From the NCBI GenBank assembly GCA_964548025.1, contig CAZJRI010000001.1, forward strand, positions 46,216-110,215: DNA of 64,000 nucleotides, written 5' to 3'. This stretch comes from JAHRVQ01 sp964548025. GTDB lineage: Bacteria; Pseudomonadota; Gammaproteobacteria; Pseudomonadales; Azotimanducaceae. Position 1 is the stretch's first letter, and each line of letters begins with the position of its first letter. Shown in pieces: positions 38,171-47,472 of the stretch. Below the pieces are notes generated by a model. It made no database searches. It worked only from the letters and a program-made list of their open reading frames with translations, and was not told the origin of the DNA. Both the position numbers and the translations under genes were made by a program.

Positions 38171-38836
38171 TTGACGGAAAAGCCATTTATAGATTTGAAT
38201 TTTATTGAATACGACGAATCGGTCATGCTTGAGCGATCAAGGGATTACTATCTGGAAATGCGAACTCGAAGAACTGTCCGTGAGTTTTCAGATAGGCCGG
38301 TTGCAAGAGAAATAATCGATAACTGTCTATTGACTGCTGGCAGCACGGTTAGTGGCGCGAATATGCAACCCTGGCATTTCGTTGTGATCCAGGATCCCAT
38401 CATAAAACGCGAGATTCGAATCGCTGCCGAGAAAGAAGAGAAAGCCTTCTATGAGGAGAAAGCTACAAAGGAGTGGCTCGAAGCACTGGCGCCATTGGGT
38501 ACTGATGCGAACAAGCCGTTTTTGGAAACCGCGCCATATCTCATTGCAATATTTCAGCAAAGATTTGGACAGTTGGCAGACGGTAGAAAAGTTAAACATT
38601 ATTATGCAACTGAATCGGTAGGCATCGCTACCGGCGTGTTAATTTCATCAATTCATCATGCAGGACTCGCGAGTTTGACCCATACGCCAAGTCCCATGGG
38701 GTTTCTAAATACCATCCTTGAAAGGCCGAGGTCCGAGAGACCTTTTCTGTTGCTGGTGGTTGGTTATCCCGACGAGGATGCCCGGGTGCCGGACATAGAG
38801 AAGAAGAAACTGACTGATATCGCGACCTTCCTGTGA
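38171..38836 (+). CDS. Iodotyrosine-deiodinase-like nitroreductase-fold flavoprotein
   Basis: A 221-residue protein from the TTG at 38171 (MTEKPFIDLN), preceded by GGTGGTGAT; the frame also opens at 38135. It has the FMN-binding RTRRTVREFSDRPV and AGSTVSGANMQPWHFVVI of the nitroreductase fold. Beyond that it aligns with iodotyrosine deiodinase: Glu90, Tyr94 and Lys115 have the spacing of the deiodinase lid residues (Glu-x3-Tyr, then Lys 21 on), followed by ETAPYLIAIFQQ, HYYATESVGIATG, LTHTP and VGYPDEDARVPD. Enzymes with this lid bind halogenated tyrosine and remove the halide reductively. No partner reductase adjoins it. Confidence 0.85.
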   Translation: MTEKPFIDLNFIEYDESVMLERSRDYYLEMRTRRTVREFSDRPVAREIIDNCLLTAGSTVSGANMQPWHFVVIQDPIIKREIRIAAEKEEKAFYEEKATKEWLEALAPLGTDANKPFLETAPYLIAIFQQRFGQLADGRKVKHYYATESVGIATGVLISSIHHAGLASLTHTPSPMGFLNTILERPRSERPFLLLVVGYPDEDARVPDIEKKKLTDIATFL

Positions 38837-38924
38837 AGCATACCTGCGCCGGGCAATATAGCCAATCTGCGCGGCCTTAAATGAGCGTTAGCTGAGGGAA
38901 ATTCAAGATATAGGATATTCCTGG

Positions 38925-41225
38925 TTAGATCTGCTGACTTCCTCGCTTTTCGGCTGCGGTGCGTTTTTCGAGTGCGATCAGATCAATGACAATTTTGCTG
39001 GTTTCGACCAGATAAGGATCTGGTTGAGGTTTTGGTTCCTCTTCTGCTGCCACCTCATTTTCTATGGCCGGATTTACTTCGTCGTTGGGTACCTTAGTGT
39101 CTCCTTCGATTAGCCCGCTTGAGTCAACAACCCCGGCAACTTCATTGCCTATAAGCACGCCTCCGGATTGATTATCTGCTGACCCTTCTTCAGATGGTGA
39201 TATACCCGGTTGTGACTGTGTTTCATTCTGGGCAACGACGCTTTCTTCCTGTCCATCGAGTTCATCAAGGGATTTCAGAAGGGATAATCCCTGAGCCTTT
39301 CGTTTCTCGTTCTCCAGGCTCAGCCAGAAGGAATCAGCCTCTTCTTTTTCCTGGATACGCTTTTGCTCGTTGAGGGTAATACTGTTCGTATTGCTTCTTA
39401 CCTGACGATAAGCCAGTGCGTTTTCAAGATAAACAAACTCAGGGTCATCTGCTGCACGAGTATGATGCAGGTTTCGCAAGTCGCTCAGCATCGACTGAAT
39501 TGAGCGCTTGGTTCGATAGCCTGTCGCTTTGATTTCATCCCATGGCAATGGATCATCCAGGGTGCTTTCACCAATTGACTCAGGATCAAAGTCATTCGGG
39601 AAGGCGATGTCCGGAATGATGCCTTTATGTTGCGTACTTTCACCGGAGATTCGGTAGAATTTCGCCTGGGTAAGTTTGAGTTGACCGCGATTCAGGGGCA
39701 GAAGGGATTGTACTGTACCTTTGCCGAATGTCTGACTACCTATGATCAGCCCGCGTTCGTAGTCCTGGATTGCGCCCGCGAAGATCTCTGAAGCAGAGGC
39801 GCTCAGTCGATTTACCAGGACGGCTAGTGGGCCGTCATAGATCGTTCGAATATCGCGATCACTCAGAATGTCTACTCGATTGCTTTTGCTGCGAATTTGT
39901 ACCGTAGGGCCCCGATCGATAAATAATCCTGTCAGAGTTTTTGCTTCCTGCAGCGAACCGCCGCCGTTATTTCTTAAATCTATTACGATACCTTCAACAC
40001 CTTCCTGCATCAGCTCCACCAGGAGGTTCTGGACGTCTCGGGTTGTACTCTTGTAATTCTTGTCACCCTGCTGAAGTGCACGGAAGTCAATGTAGAATGT
40101 TGGAATATCAATGACGCCTATTTTTTGCACAGCGCCAAACTGTTCAACTTCTATGATTTCTGATTTTGCGGACTGTTCTTCCAGCTTGACAGTATTACGG
40201 GTAATTTCGATAACTTTGGATTCACTGTCGTTTGAACTTGCCGAAAGGACATCCAATCTTACTATCGTATCCTTTTTGCCGCGTATGAGTTGAACGACCT
40301 CATCTAGCCGCCAGCCGATTACGTCAACCAGGTCGCCGTCTTTCCCCTGTCCTACCGCGACAATTTTATCATCGGGAAATAATGACTTTGATTTGTCCGC
40401 AGGTCCCATCGGTACGAGACTAACAACTTTGGTATGTTCATCTTCTCTTTGAAGGACAGCGCCTATGCCTTCAAGAGAAAGACTCATATTGATATTGAAG
40501 TTCTCAGAGGTTCTTGGCGAAAAGTACTGGGTATGAGGATCGTAGGTTCGTGTGAATGAGTTCATGTACAACTGGTAGACATCCTCACTATTAGTCTGGA
40601 GCGTACGAGACAGCCTGTTTTTGTATCGTTTGATCAGCAATTCCTGGCTCTTGTCTGACTCCTTGTCAGCCATCTTCAGGTTTAAGACGGCGTGTTTGAT
40701 TCTCTTGCGCCACAAATCATCCAGTTCTTCAACTGTTGATGCCCAGTCAGCATCAGTGCGATCCAACACAAGTTCTTCATCAATTGTGAAATCTATCTTA
40801 TCGATACCTGATTCAAGTCTGGCGATCACCTTCTCGAATCGATCAATTACACGTCGGTGGTAGACATTGAAAATTTCATAGGCTGGCTTGACGTCACCTC
40901 TGCGTAATGCATTGTCGAGGTCATGCCGCATACGTTCGAAATTCTTGATATCGGATGCAAGAAAATAACTCTTCGAAGGGTCGAGATCCTCCAGATACCG
41001 ATCGTAAATTTTTGCGGACAGCGAATCGTCCAGCAGTGTTGTGACATAGTGCCTGCTTGCCAGTGCGTCAACGATATTTCTGGTCGTATTCGTGTGATCA
41101 GGCAGTGGGTCAAGCGGGGCGTAGGTTGCGTCAACAGTTGCGTCAACAACAGTAGCAAATGCTGAAACACCTAGCAGGGAAACTGCGAGGAAAATACCAG
41201 AAATTAAATGATTCTTAATCTTCAT
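38925..41225 (-). CDS. prc: Tail-specific periplasmic protease Prc (Tsp)
   Basis: A 766-residue protein with a signal peptide of about 25 residues. After a helical N-terminal domain come a PDZ domain (GIGAVLQREDEHTKVV) and the S41 protease core, with SASASEIFAGAIQDYERG (catalytic Ser) and SQTFGKGTVQSLL (catalytic Lys). The C-terminus is long, acidic and Glu-rich before ending KRGSQQI. It degrades proteins with nonpolar C-termini in the periplasm and processes penicillin-binding protein 3 in relatives. It is divergent from the FKBP gene. Confidence 0.94.
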   Translation of the reverse strand: MKIKNHLISGIFLAVSLLGVSAFATVVDATVDATYAPLDPLPDHTNTTRNIVDALASRHYVTTLLDDSLSAKIYDRYLEDLDPSKSYFLASDIKNFERMRHDLDNALRRGDVKPAYEIFNVYHRRVIDRFEKVIARLESGIDKIDFTIDEELVLDRTDADWASTVEELDDLWRKRIKHAVLNLKMADKESDKSQELLIKRYKNRLSRTLQTNSEDVYQLYMNSFTRTYDPHTQYFSPRTSENFNINMSLSLEGIGAVLQREDEHTKVVSLVPMGPADKSKSLFPDDKIVAVGQGKDGDLVDVIGWRLDEVVQLIRGKKDTIVRLDVLSASSNDSESKVIEITRNTVKLEEQSAKSEIIEVEQFGAVQKIGVIDIPTFYIDFRALQQGDKNYKSTTRDVQNLLVELMQEGVEGIVIDLRNNGGGSLQEAKTLTGLFIDRGPTVQIRSKSNRVDILSDRDIRTIYDGPLAVLVNRLSASASEIFAGAIQDYERGLIIGSQTFGKGTVQSLLPLNRGQLKLTQAKFYRISGESTQHKGIIPDIAFPNDFDPESIGESTLDDPLPWDEIKATGYRTKRSIQSMLSDLRNLHHTRAADDPEFVYLENALAYRQVRSNTNSITLNEQKRIQEKEEADSFWLSLENEKRKAQGLSLLKSLDELDGQEESVVAQNETQSQPGISPSEEGSADNQSGGVLIGNEVAGVVDSSGLIEGDTKVPNDEVNPAIENEVAAEEEPKPQPDPYLVETSKIVIDLIALEKRTAAEKRGSQQI

Positions 41226-41423
41226 GAAATGTGATTTCTCAGTCGTAGCTCTCTAGGGTAATTATGACATTAGAACCTTAAAATTCGCCAGGTTCCCTCA
41301 AGGTAGTTCAAGTCATAGCGTTTAACGTTCTGTTTATCGTTCCTGATAAGTTTAGTCGTCTTCACAAGAGTTTACTGTTGTCTTGGCCACCTGAGCAAGG
41401 ATTTGCGACAAGCTCACATATTC

Positions 41424-41452
41424 TTGCGCGTAAATGTTTAAAACTATGTAAT
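41424..41452 (+). promoter_or_regulatory. Possible promoter for the periplasmic FKBP gene
   Basis: TTGCGC (41424-41429), a 17-base spacer, and TGTAAT (41447-41452) lie about 40 bases before the ATG at 41490, in the divergent prc spacer of about 264 bp. The -35 is weak. Confidence 0.4.
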
Positions 41453-41489
41453 AATGGCGCCCTGTTTAACGCGATAACCCGGGACAATA

Positions 41490-42182
41490 ATGCGATTAAA
41501 ATATATATTAATCAACATCATATCAGTTTTATTTCTTCTAATATCTAGTTTAACTGTGGCCGAAGAAGCCGCTGAAGCAGAAAGCAGTCTTGAAGCAGAT
41601 GTCGGCTATTTCTTCGGTTACTCATTTGGCAACATGTTGAAGGAAGGGGGTAATGAGGAGGTTGATATTCAACTGCTCCTGAAAGGAATGAGAGACTCGC
41701 TCGATGGCAAACCCCCGGAATTGACTCAGGCGCAGCAAGAAGCAGTAATCAATGCGGTAAAACAAAAGCGAGCAGAGATTCAGAGCCAGAAAAGTCAGGC
41801 TCAGATGAACGAAGGAAAAACGTTCCTGGCTGACAATGCAACCAAAGAAGGGGTATCTCAGACAGCATCGGGATTGCAGTACAAAGTTGATAGGGAAGGC
41901 ACTGGCAAGCGGCCGGTCCCTGAGGATACCGTTGTTGTGCACTACGAAGGCAGATTAACCAATGGCCAGGTTTTCGATAGTTCCTATTCCAGGGGTTCCC
42001 CCGCTGAGTTTGGACTTAGCCAGGTAATTAGAGGTTGGACCGAGGGATTGCAACTCATGAAGGCTGGTGGAAAAACCACCTTCTACATTCCGTCTGATCT
42101 CGCCTATGGACCTGGCGGTACGGGGAATATTCCACCCAATTCCGTACTTATATTTGACGTTGAGCTGATCGAGATAAAATAA
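41490..42182 (+). CDS. Periplasmic FKBP-type peptidyl-prolyl isomerase (Mip/FkpA-like)
   Basis: A 230-residue protein with a signal peptide of about 24 residues (ending TVA). Residues about 30-120 are the helical dimerisation region common to Mip-type proteins. The C-terminal FKBP domain contains VHYEGRLTNGQVFDSS, SQVIRGWTEGLQLMKAGG and PSDLAYGPGGTGNIPPNS, with the conserved aromatic pocket residues. It catalyses proline isomerisation and assists folding of exported proteins. Confidence 0.93.
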   Translation: MRLKYILINIISVLFLLISSLTVAEEAAEAESSLEADVGYFFGYSFGNMLKEGGNEEVDIQLLLKGMRDSLDGKPPELTQAQQEAVINAVKQKRAEIQSQKSQAQMNEGKTFLADNATKEGVSQTASGLQYKVDREGTGKRPVPEDTVVVHYEGRLTNGQVFDSSYSRGSPAEFGLSQVIRGWTEGLQLMKAGGKTTFYIPSDLAYGPGGTGNIPPNSVLIFDVELIEIK

Positions 42183-42318
42183 CCCGGGTTCCCGTGGCGT
42201 TGAATTGAGCAAATAGCGGCTAGGCGTGAAGCGTGATGACCTGAAGCTTCTCAGGTGAAACGGCCAGGTGCCACCACGCCGACTAAAGTGTAATCTTCGG
42301 CAAAAAGGAGCCGGTATC

Positions 42319-44746
42319 ATGCTGCTGCAACCCTATCGAGTGATTGATCTTACCCATACTCATGGCACGCTCTGTGCGCAGATACTTGGCGACCTTGGGG
42401 CTGATGTCATCCAGATTGAGCCTCCGGGTGGTGCCCCCGGGCGTAAATTGGGTCCTTTCCTGGCTAATCACGAAGATTCAGAACATTCGCTCAATTGGTG
42501 GGCCTACGCACGTGGCAAACGCAGCGTCGAATTGGATATTGATACTGATCGCGAAACATTCCTGAAGCTCGTAGCAACCGCTGATTTCCTTATTGAGGCA
42601 GAACCCGTTGGCAGCCTGGTTTCAAGGGGGATCGGGCAGGCGCAACTGAGGGATATCAACCCTGCTTTGATTCACGTCAGCATAACGCCCTTCGGCAGCA
42701 GCGGCCCCAAGTCCAACTGGGCAGCGTCAGATATCACTCTGGTAGCCAGTGCCGGACCATTGGCGATGACAGGTGATGAAGATCGACCGCCAGTGCGTGT
42801 AGCCGTACCCCAGGCCTGGAACCATGCTGCTGCCGAGGCTGCAACTGGCGCAATGATTGCGTTATTCGAACGGCATCAATCAGGGCTTGGTCAGCACGTG
42901 GAAGTATCTGCTCAGCAGGCACTGACGCTTGCAACCCAGGGCAATATTCTGTCAGCAGCGGTCAACGAATCCACGGTCGAACGTGCAGCCGGTGGGATCA
43001 AACTCGGTGATATAAGGCTTCAGTTTACCTATCCTGCGCTGGATGGTTACGTGTCCATTACTCATATTTTTGGTGCCACCGTGGGACCTGCTACCCGGCG
43101 ATTGATGGAATATGTATTTGAAGAAGGATTCTGTGATGAAGCGACTCGCGATAAAGACTGGGTTGAGTACGGCATGCAGATTCTAAACGGTGAAGAGCCG
43201 GTTGAAGAATTTGAAAGGGTGAAGGCCTGTGTTGCAGCTTGTGTGGCATCGAAGAGCAAAGCTGAATTGCTCGATGCAGCACTCGAGAGAAGATTATTGC
43301 TCGCTCCGATGACAACGATTGAAGATGTCGTCAGCAGCGAGCAACTGGCATCCCGTGACTATTTCAATCAACCACTGGGTGATGGTGCTGCGGCCAATGT
43401 TCGCTACCCGGGCGCATTTGCTAAATTCAGTGCAACGCCACTTCCGCAATCCCGCCAACCACCTGGTATCGGAGAACATACCGCTGAAATCCTCGGTGAA
43501 ATCGACTCTATGAAACGGGTAAAAGTAAAAGCGCAGGGGGGCAGTGGGGATGCGCCACTCTCGGGATTGAAGGTGTTGGACCTGATGTGGGCGCTGGCCG
43601 GTCCTGGTGCGACACGGATACTGGCTGATTTTGGTGCCACTGTGATCAGAGTTGAGTCATCAAGCCGTCTTGATGTGTGTCGAACGATCCGGCCATTTAT
43701 TGACAGCGATGAGTCACCTGAAAAGTCGGCGATATTCCACACCACCAATGCGGGGAAAAACCTCATTTCACTTGATCTGACAAAGCCCGAAGGCAGGGAA
43801 GTATTGCTCGACCTGGTGAAATGGGCAGATGTTCTTGCAGAATCTTTTTCTCCACGAGCCATGAAAGCGTTTGGTCTGGACTATGAGGTACTGAAGGCGG
43901 TTAATCCCGATATTATTATGCTGAGTACCTGTCTCATGGGCCAGACAGGTCCCCTGGCCATGTTCGCTGGTTATGGCAGCGGCAGTCACTGGTTTTTACG
44001 AGATAACGGGTTGGCCAGACAGAGATCCGGCAGGTCCGTTTGGCGCCTATACAGATTATATAGCACCAAGATATAACGCGATTGCCATCCTGGCAGCTTG
44101 CGATCACTTCGGGCGCACAGGCCAGGCGCAACAAATAGACTTGTCTCAGTCTGAAGCAGCGTTGCACTTCTTGACACCTGCAATACTTGACTACACCGCA
44201 AACGGTAAGGTTCAGTCGCGTATTGGAAATGCCGATCTGAATTTCTCACCCCATGGGGTTTATCCCACAGTTGGAAATAACAAGTACATTGCCATTTGCT
44301 GTGAAAATGATGATCAGTGGCAGGCCTTGTGTGATGTTATCGGCGATCTCGATTTTAATCATGGTGAACTGGTCTCTGCAGCGGGAAGGCTTTCGCATCA
44401 GGAAGAACTGGATCGGCGTATCGTTGAATTTTGTGCCGCTGAAAACGGCACAGAACTGGAAGCCCAACTGCAGGCTGCTGGAATACCAGCCTCGGTAGTA
44501 CAGAATAGTCCCGAGCTTGTCAGCGACCCACAGCTTGACCATCTTAAGCACTTCATCACACTGCCTCATCATGAGGGAGGTAATACGGTAATTGAAAGCT
44601 CGCGAATTCGGTTGTCCCGTTCGTCTGCTTCGATTGATACGAACGCGCCAACCTTTAACCGGGACATGATGTACGTACTAAACGAAATACTTGGTTACGA
44701 TGATGAAAAGCTCGGTGAGTTATTGATTGCAGGTGTGCTGGAATAG
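42319..44746 (+). pseudogene. Tandem-domain CaiB/BaiF-type CoA transferase gene, frameshifted
   Basis: From the ATG at 42319, AAGGAG upstream, the first CaiB-like domain (MLLQPYRVIDLTHTH) and the second (GLKVLDLMWALAGPGATRIL) run in one frame to about 43970, ending in a spurious tail with a stop at 44076. The homologous sequence continues in another frame from 43973 (MAAAVTGFYEITGWPDR) to 44746. The expected GYGSMAAAV is restored if one copy of an 8-base ATGGCAGC duplication was lost at 43972-43980. The family moves CoA between carboxylic acids. It is a deletion mutant or an assembly collapse. The first domain carries the active-site region but the acceptor is unknown. Confidence 0.8.
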
Positions 44747-44754
44747 TCTGACAG

Positions 44755-45060
44755 TCAGTCTGAGGAAGGGAGTTTCTTTGTTTCCTTGCCAACCAGCATC
44801 TGCCCGTCAACACCGAAAGAGCCTTCACCGGTCTTGATGCAGAGAACCTCCAGCGTTTCTTCCTGGTTGATGTAGCGCTTGCCAATCAGGCATTGGTACA
44901 TATGATCGGGATTTGCATCACCTGCGTCATCGATCTGCTCATCCACTGCAACCATGGGTAAGCCTCCGCAGGTAACAACCACGTCGATCGCTTTCACAAT
45001 CATGCCTTCCCCGCTACAGACGACGCTCTTAAGTCTCATCCCCGGCTTTATCTGTGCCAT
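44755..45060 (-). CDS. Hypothetical small protein with scattered cysteines
   Basis: A 101-residue cytosolic protein (MAQIKPGMRLKSVVCSGEG). It is glycine- and valine-rich and beta-like, with four cysteines and no signal peptide or membrane segment. I do not recognise the family. The next upstream gene on the same strand starts 73 bases away, and the gene converges on the CoA-transferase gene with an eight-base gap. Confidence 0.5.
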   Translation of the reverse strand: MAQIKPGMRLKSVVCSGEGMIVKAIDVVVTCGGLPMVAVDEQIDDAGDANPDHMYQCLIGKRYINQEETLEVLCIKTGEGSFGVDGQMLVGKETKKLPSSD

Positions 45061-45133
45061 AGTCCGATCTCATATAATTCGAGCGGAACAATATATCACG
45101 AGAGATCAACCATGTTAAAAACTACAAATTGGT

Positions 45134-45913
45134 TCATTGATCAACAATGATACCGATAGCCTGCAGCAAGGTTGTCTGCTGCAGTTCATTGATCGTAACA
45201 CCTGTCATATCAATGGTGCGGACATCAAGTCCATCCAGGTTGGAACCTCTCAGATCGCATCCTGTCAGGGTAAGACCAGTGGCTTCGATACCGTGTAGTT
45301 CGCAGTCCTGCATTGAAGCGTCTTCAAAATTAGATTCGTTGAGGATTCCGTGACTGAGACGGTTCTCATTAAATTCGCAGTTTGTCAGATGAGCACCGGT
45401 TAGGTCGGCATAGGACAAGTTGCACTCACTGATGACAGAAGCATTCAATACAACGCTGCCGCCAATGGCACTCTCCGATGTGACATGGCTCATATCGATA
45501 CCCTGGGCCTGGCAGTGGATAAATTCAGTTCTATAAATACCAGCTCTTGAAAAATTGCACATGGAAAGGTCGCAATCGCGAAACTGACTGGCTGTCAGAT
45601 CACAGAATTTGAAACTACAACCCTTCTCCTCTTCCCGCTGATAAAAGTGACAGTGATTAAACCTGCATTCATTGATTCTGCAGCTATCAAAATAGCAATC
45701 GTCGAAATCACAATTCTCAAATTCTGCATACATGATTTCATCAAAACGAAACTTTATTTGCCGGAAGCTGCAATTTGCAAAACTGAATTCATCAACTGAT
45801 TCCTGCCATTCAAAGTCGACGAATGATATTTCTGAGATGAGGGGATGTTCTGAACCGTGGTCTCCTTTGTTGATCAGCTCTTCAAGATCAGAAGCTGCTT
45901 GAATTTCAATCAT
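45134..45913 (-). CDS. Qnr-like pentapeptide-repeat protein
   Basis: About 259 residues from the ATG at 45913 (an in-frame ATG at 45922 is also possible). It is a right-handed quadrilateral helix of pentapeptide repeats such as FENCDFDDCYFDSC. Qnr-family features include HFYQREEEKGCSF (loop A position, about 45621-45646), the CDLSMCNF and HCQAQGIDM stretches, NLSYADLTG and the C-terminal DLDGLDV and LLQAIGIIV. The loop B spacing of 25 residues before NLSYA equals that of QnrB. Qnr proteins protect DNA gyrase and topoisomerase IV from quinolones. This one is about 40 residues longer at the N-terminus. It overlaps the esterase gene by eight bases. Confidence 0.88.
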   Translation of the reverse strand: MIEIQAASDLEELINKGDHGSEHPLISEISFVDFEWQESVDEFSFANCSFRQIKFRFDEIMYAEFENCDFDDCYFDSCRINECRFNHCHFYQREEEKGCSFKFCDLTASQFRDCDLSMCNFSRAGIYRTEFIHCQAQGIDMSHVTSESAIGGSVVLNASVISECNLSYADLTGAHLTNCEFNENRLSHGILNESNFEDASMQDCELHGIEATGLTLTGCDLRGSNLDGLDVRTIDMTGVTINELQQTTLLQAIGIIVDQ

Positions 45914-46820
45914 TGAATGCATGACTCAGTTGGATTGCGATTTGGTCAACCGCTTCTCTGGCACTCTCAATGGCGTCCGTCATACTGATGAAGCCGTGGA
46001 TCAAACCATCGTAGCGTTTTACAAATGTCGCCACACCCGCGTCTTTGAGCTTCTCGGCATAGGCTTCACCTTCATCTCTGAGTGGATCGAATTCAGCAGT
46101 GAGTACGGTCGCGGATGGCAGATTGCTGAAGTCAGAGGATCTTGAAGGGGAGGCCAATGGGTCGGCAGCAGACTTGTCTCCAACGTAGTGATTCCAAAAC
46201 CAGATCATGCTGTCGCGGGTCAACATATAACCGTCAGCATTGTCGATATAGGACTGAGTGTCCATTGCCGTATCGGTTACCGGGTAGACCAGTAGCTGGT
46301 GGATAATCTGAGGACCATCTTCATTTTTTGCTTTGTGGCAGACGCAGGCAGCCAGATTGCCTCCGGCACTATCTCCTCCAACCGCTATTCTCGCTGGATC
46401 TACTTTCAATTCGGAGGCATGGTCAAAGACCCACCGGGTTGCAGTATAACAATCATCGAGAGAGGCGGGGAAAGGGTTTTCGGGTGCCAGTCTGTAATCC
46501 ACTGAAATGACGACGCAGCCGGTTTTTTTGGCCAGCAACCGACAGGGAGAATCGTGTGTATCCAGATCGCCGATTACCCAACCGCCACCATGGAAGTACA
46601 GAAGGCAAGGCAGGTCAGCGTCGAGCGATGGCCGATAGATTCTTATGGGCACCTCGTTGGCTAAATCGTCAGAGACTTGAGCCAATTCCTCCTTGGTTGC
46701 CTCTTCATTCATTGCTCGATACATTTGCCTGCCTTCTTCAGGTGTCATTTCACTCAACGCTGGTCCGCCGATTTCTGCCATCTGCTGCAACATCGCTTCA
46801 ACTGTGGGATCAAGAGGCAT
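45906..46820 (-). CDS. Alpha/beta-hydrolase esterase (hormone-sensitive-lipase type)
   Basis: A 304-residue cytosolic hydrolase. It has the oxyanion motif YFHGGGWVIGDLDTHD near residue 75, the nucleophile elbow GGDSAGGNLAA, the acid in AEFDPLRDEGEAYAEK and the catalytic His in GLIHGFISM, as in the GDSAG subgroup of HSL esterases. It hydrolyses short-chain esters. The stop overlaps the start of the Qnr-like gene, so the two are on one transcript, but no functional link is known. Confidence 0.9.
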   Translation of the reverse strand: MPLDPTVEAMLQQMAEIGGPALSEMTPEEGRQMYRAMNEEATKEELAQVSDDLANEVPIRIYRPSLDADLPCLLYFHGGGWVIGDLDTHDSPCRLLAKKTGCVVISVDYRLAPENPFPASLDDCYTATRWVFDHASELKVDPARIAVGGDSAGGNLAACVCHKAKNEDGPQIIHQLLVYPVTDTAMDTQSYIDNADGYMLTRDSMIWFWNHYVGDKSAADPLASPSRSSDFSNLPSATVLTAEFDPLRDEGEAYAEKLKDAGVATFVKRYDGLIHGFISMTDAIESAREAVDQIAIQLSHAFND

Positions 46821-47000
46821 GATTGCTCCGTTGTTTTATTGATTTGTATTCGAGTTTAAGCCAGCCGGGCATGAATTAATATGGTGTCTTTATCACCGCT
46901 GAAGCACGTCCCTCAACTAACTGTTGTTGACAGCCATCACGGAACGCTTAATCGAGTACAATAGTGATGCAGCGTTCAATTGAAACCAAAATAGCAAGCG

Positions 47001-47279
47001 ATGAAATTCAGTGAAATTTACAAGAATTCGCAGATCCGACTTTTTATCTCGGGCACTGTTTTCGCCGTTGCTTTTGTCTGGATGGCCATCTACAGCTACG
47101 ATGTAGATGAAGAGGTTATCCGTGTCTTTCTTATTCTTTCCATTTTCTTGATTGGGGCGCTGATTGTATGTGGATTCATTTTCTCTCTGGTATTCAGGTT
47201 TTTGCGCCGCAGGGATAAGGGAATCCTCGACCACCTTAATCGGCGAAAGAAGTCGGCTAACAAAGGGGAAGATGATTAA
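47001..47279 (+). CDS. Small hypothetical membrane protein
   Basis: A 92-residue protein with two hydrophobic stretches (LFISGTVFAVAFVWMAIYSY and VFLILSIFLIGALIVCGFIFS) and a basic C-terminal tail (RFLRRRDKGILDHLNRRKKS), which suggests both ends are cytosolic. I do not recognise the family. It converges on lepB, with 193 bases between them. Confidence 0.55.
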   Translation: MKFSEIYKNSQIRLFISGTVFAVAFVWMAIYSYDVDEEVIRVFLILSIFLIGALIVCGFIFSLVFRFLRRRDKGILDHLNRRKKSANKGEDD

Positions 47280-47472
47280 ACTGAACTTGTGGCTTGCGAA
47301 TTGAAGCAGAGTGGCAGTGGAATCCGGCTTAAGACCAGCGTTAGTTCCTGTCTGAATTAATAGATTTCAATAGTGATCAGTACATATTGAGATTGTTAGC
47401 GCTATTGTATTATCCCTGATCAGGGAAGGAGTTACCCGGCCACAACTCTCACAATTCGTGTTTATGCTGCGG

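Noticed and set aside
47413..47426. Perfect palindrome TCCCTGATCAGGGA as a terminator between two convergent genes
   Set aside because: It has no loop and no T-tract; significance is unclear.
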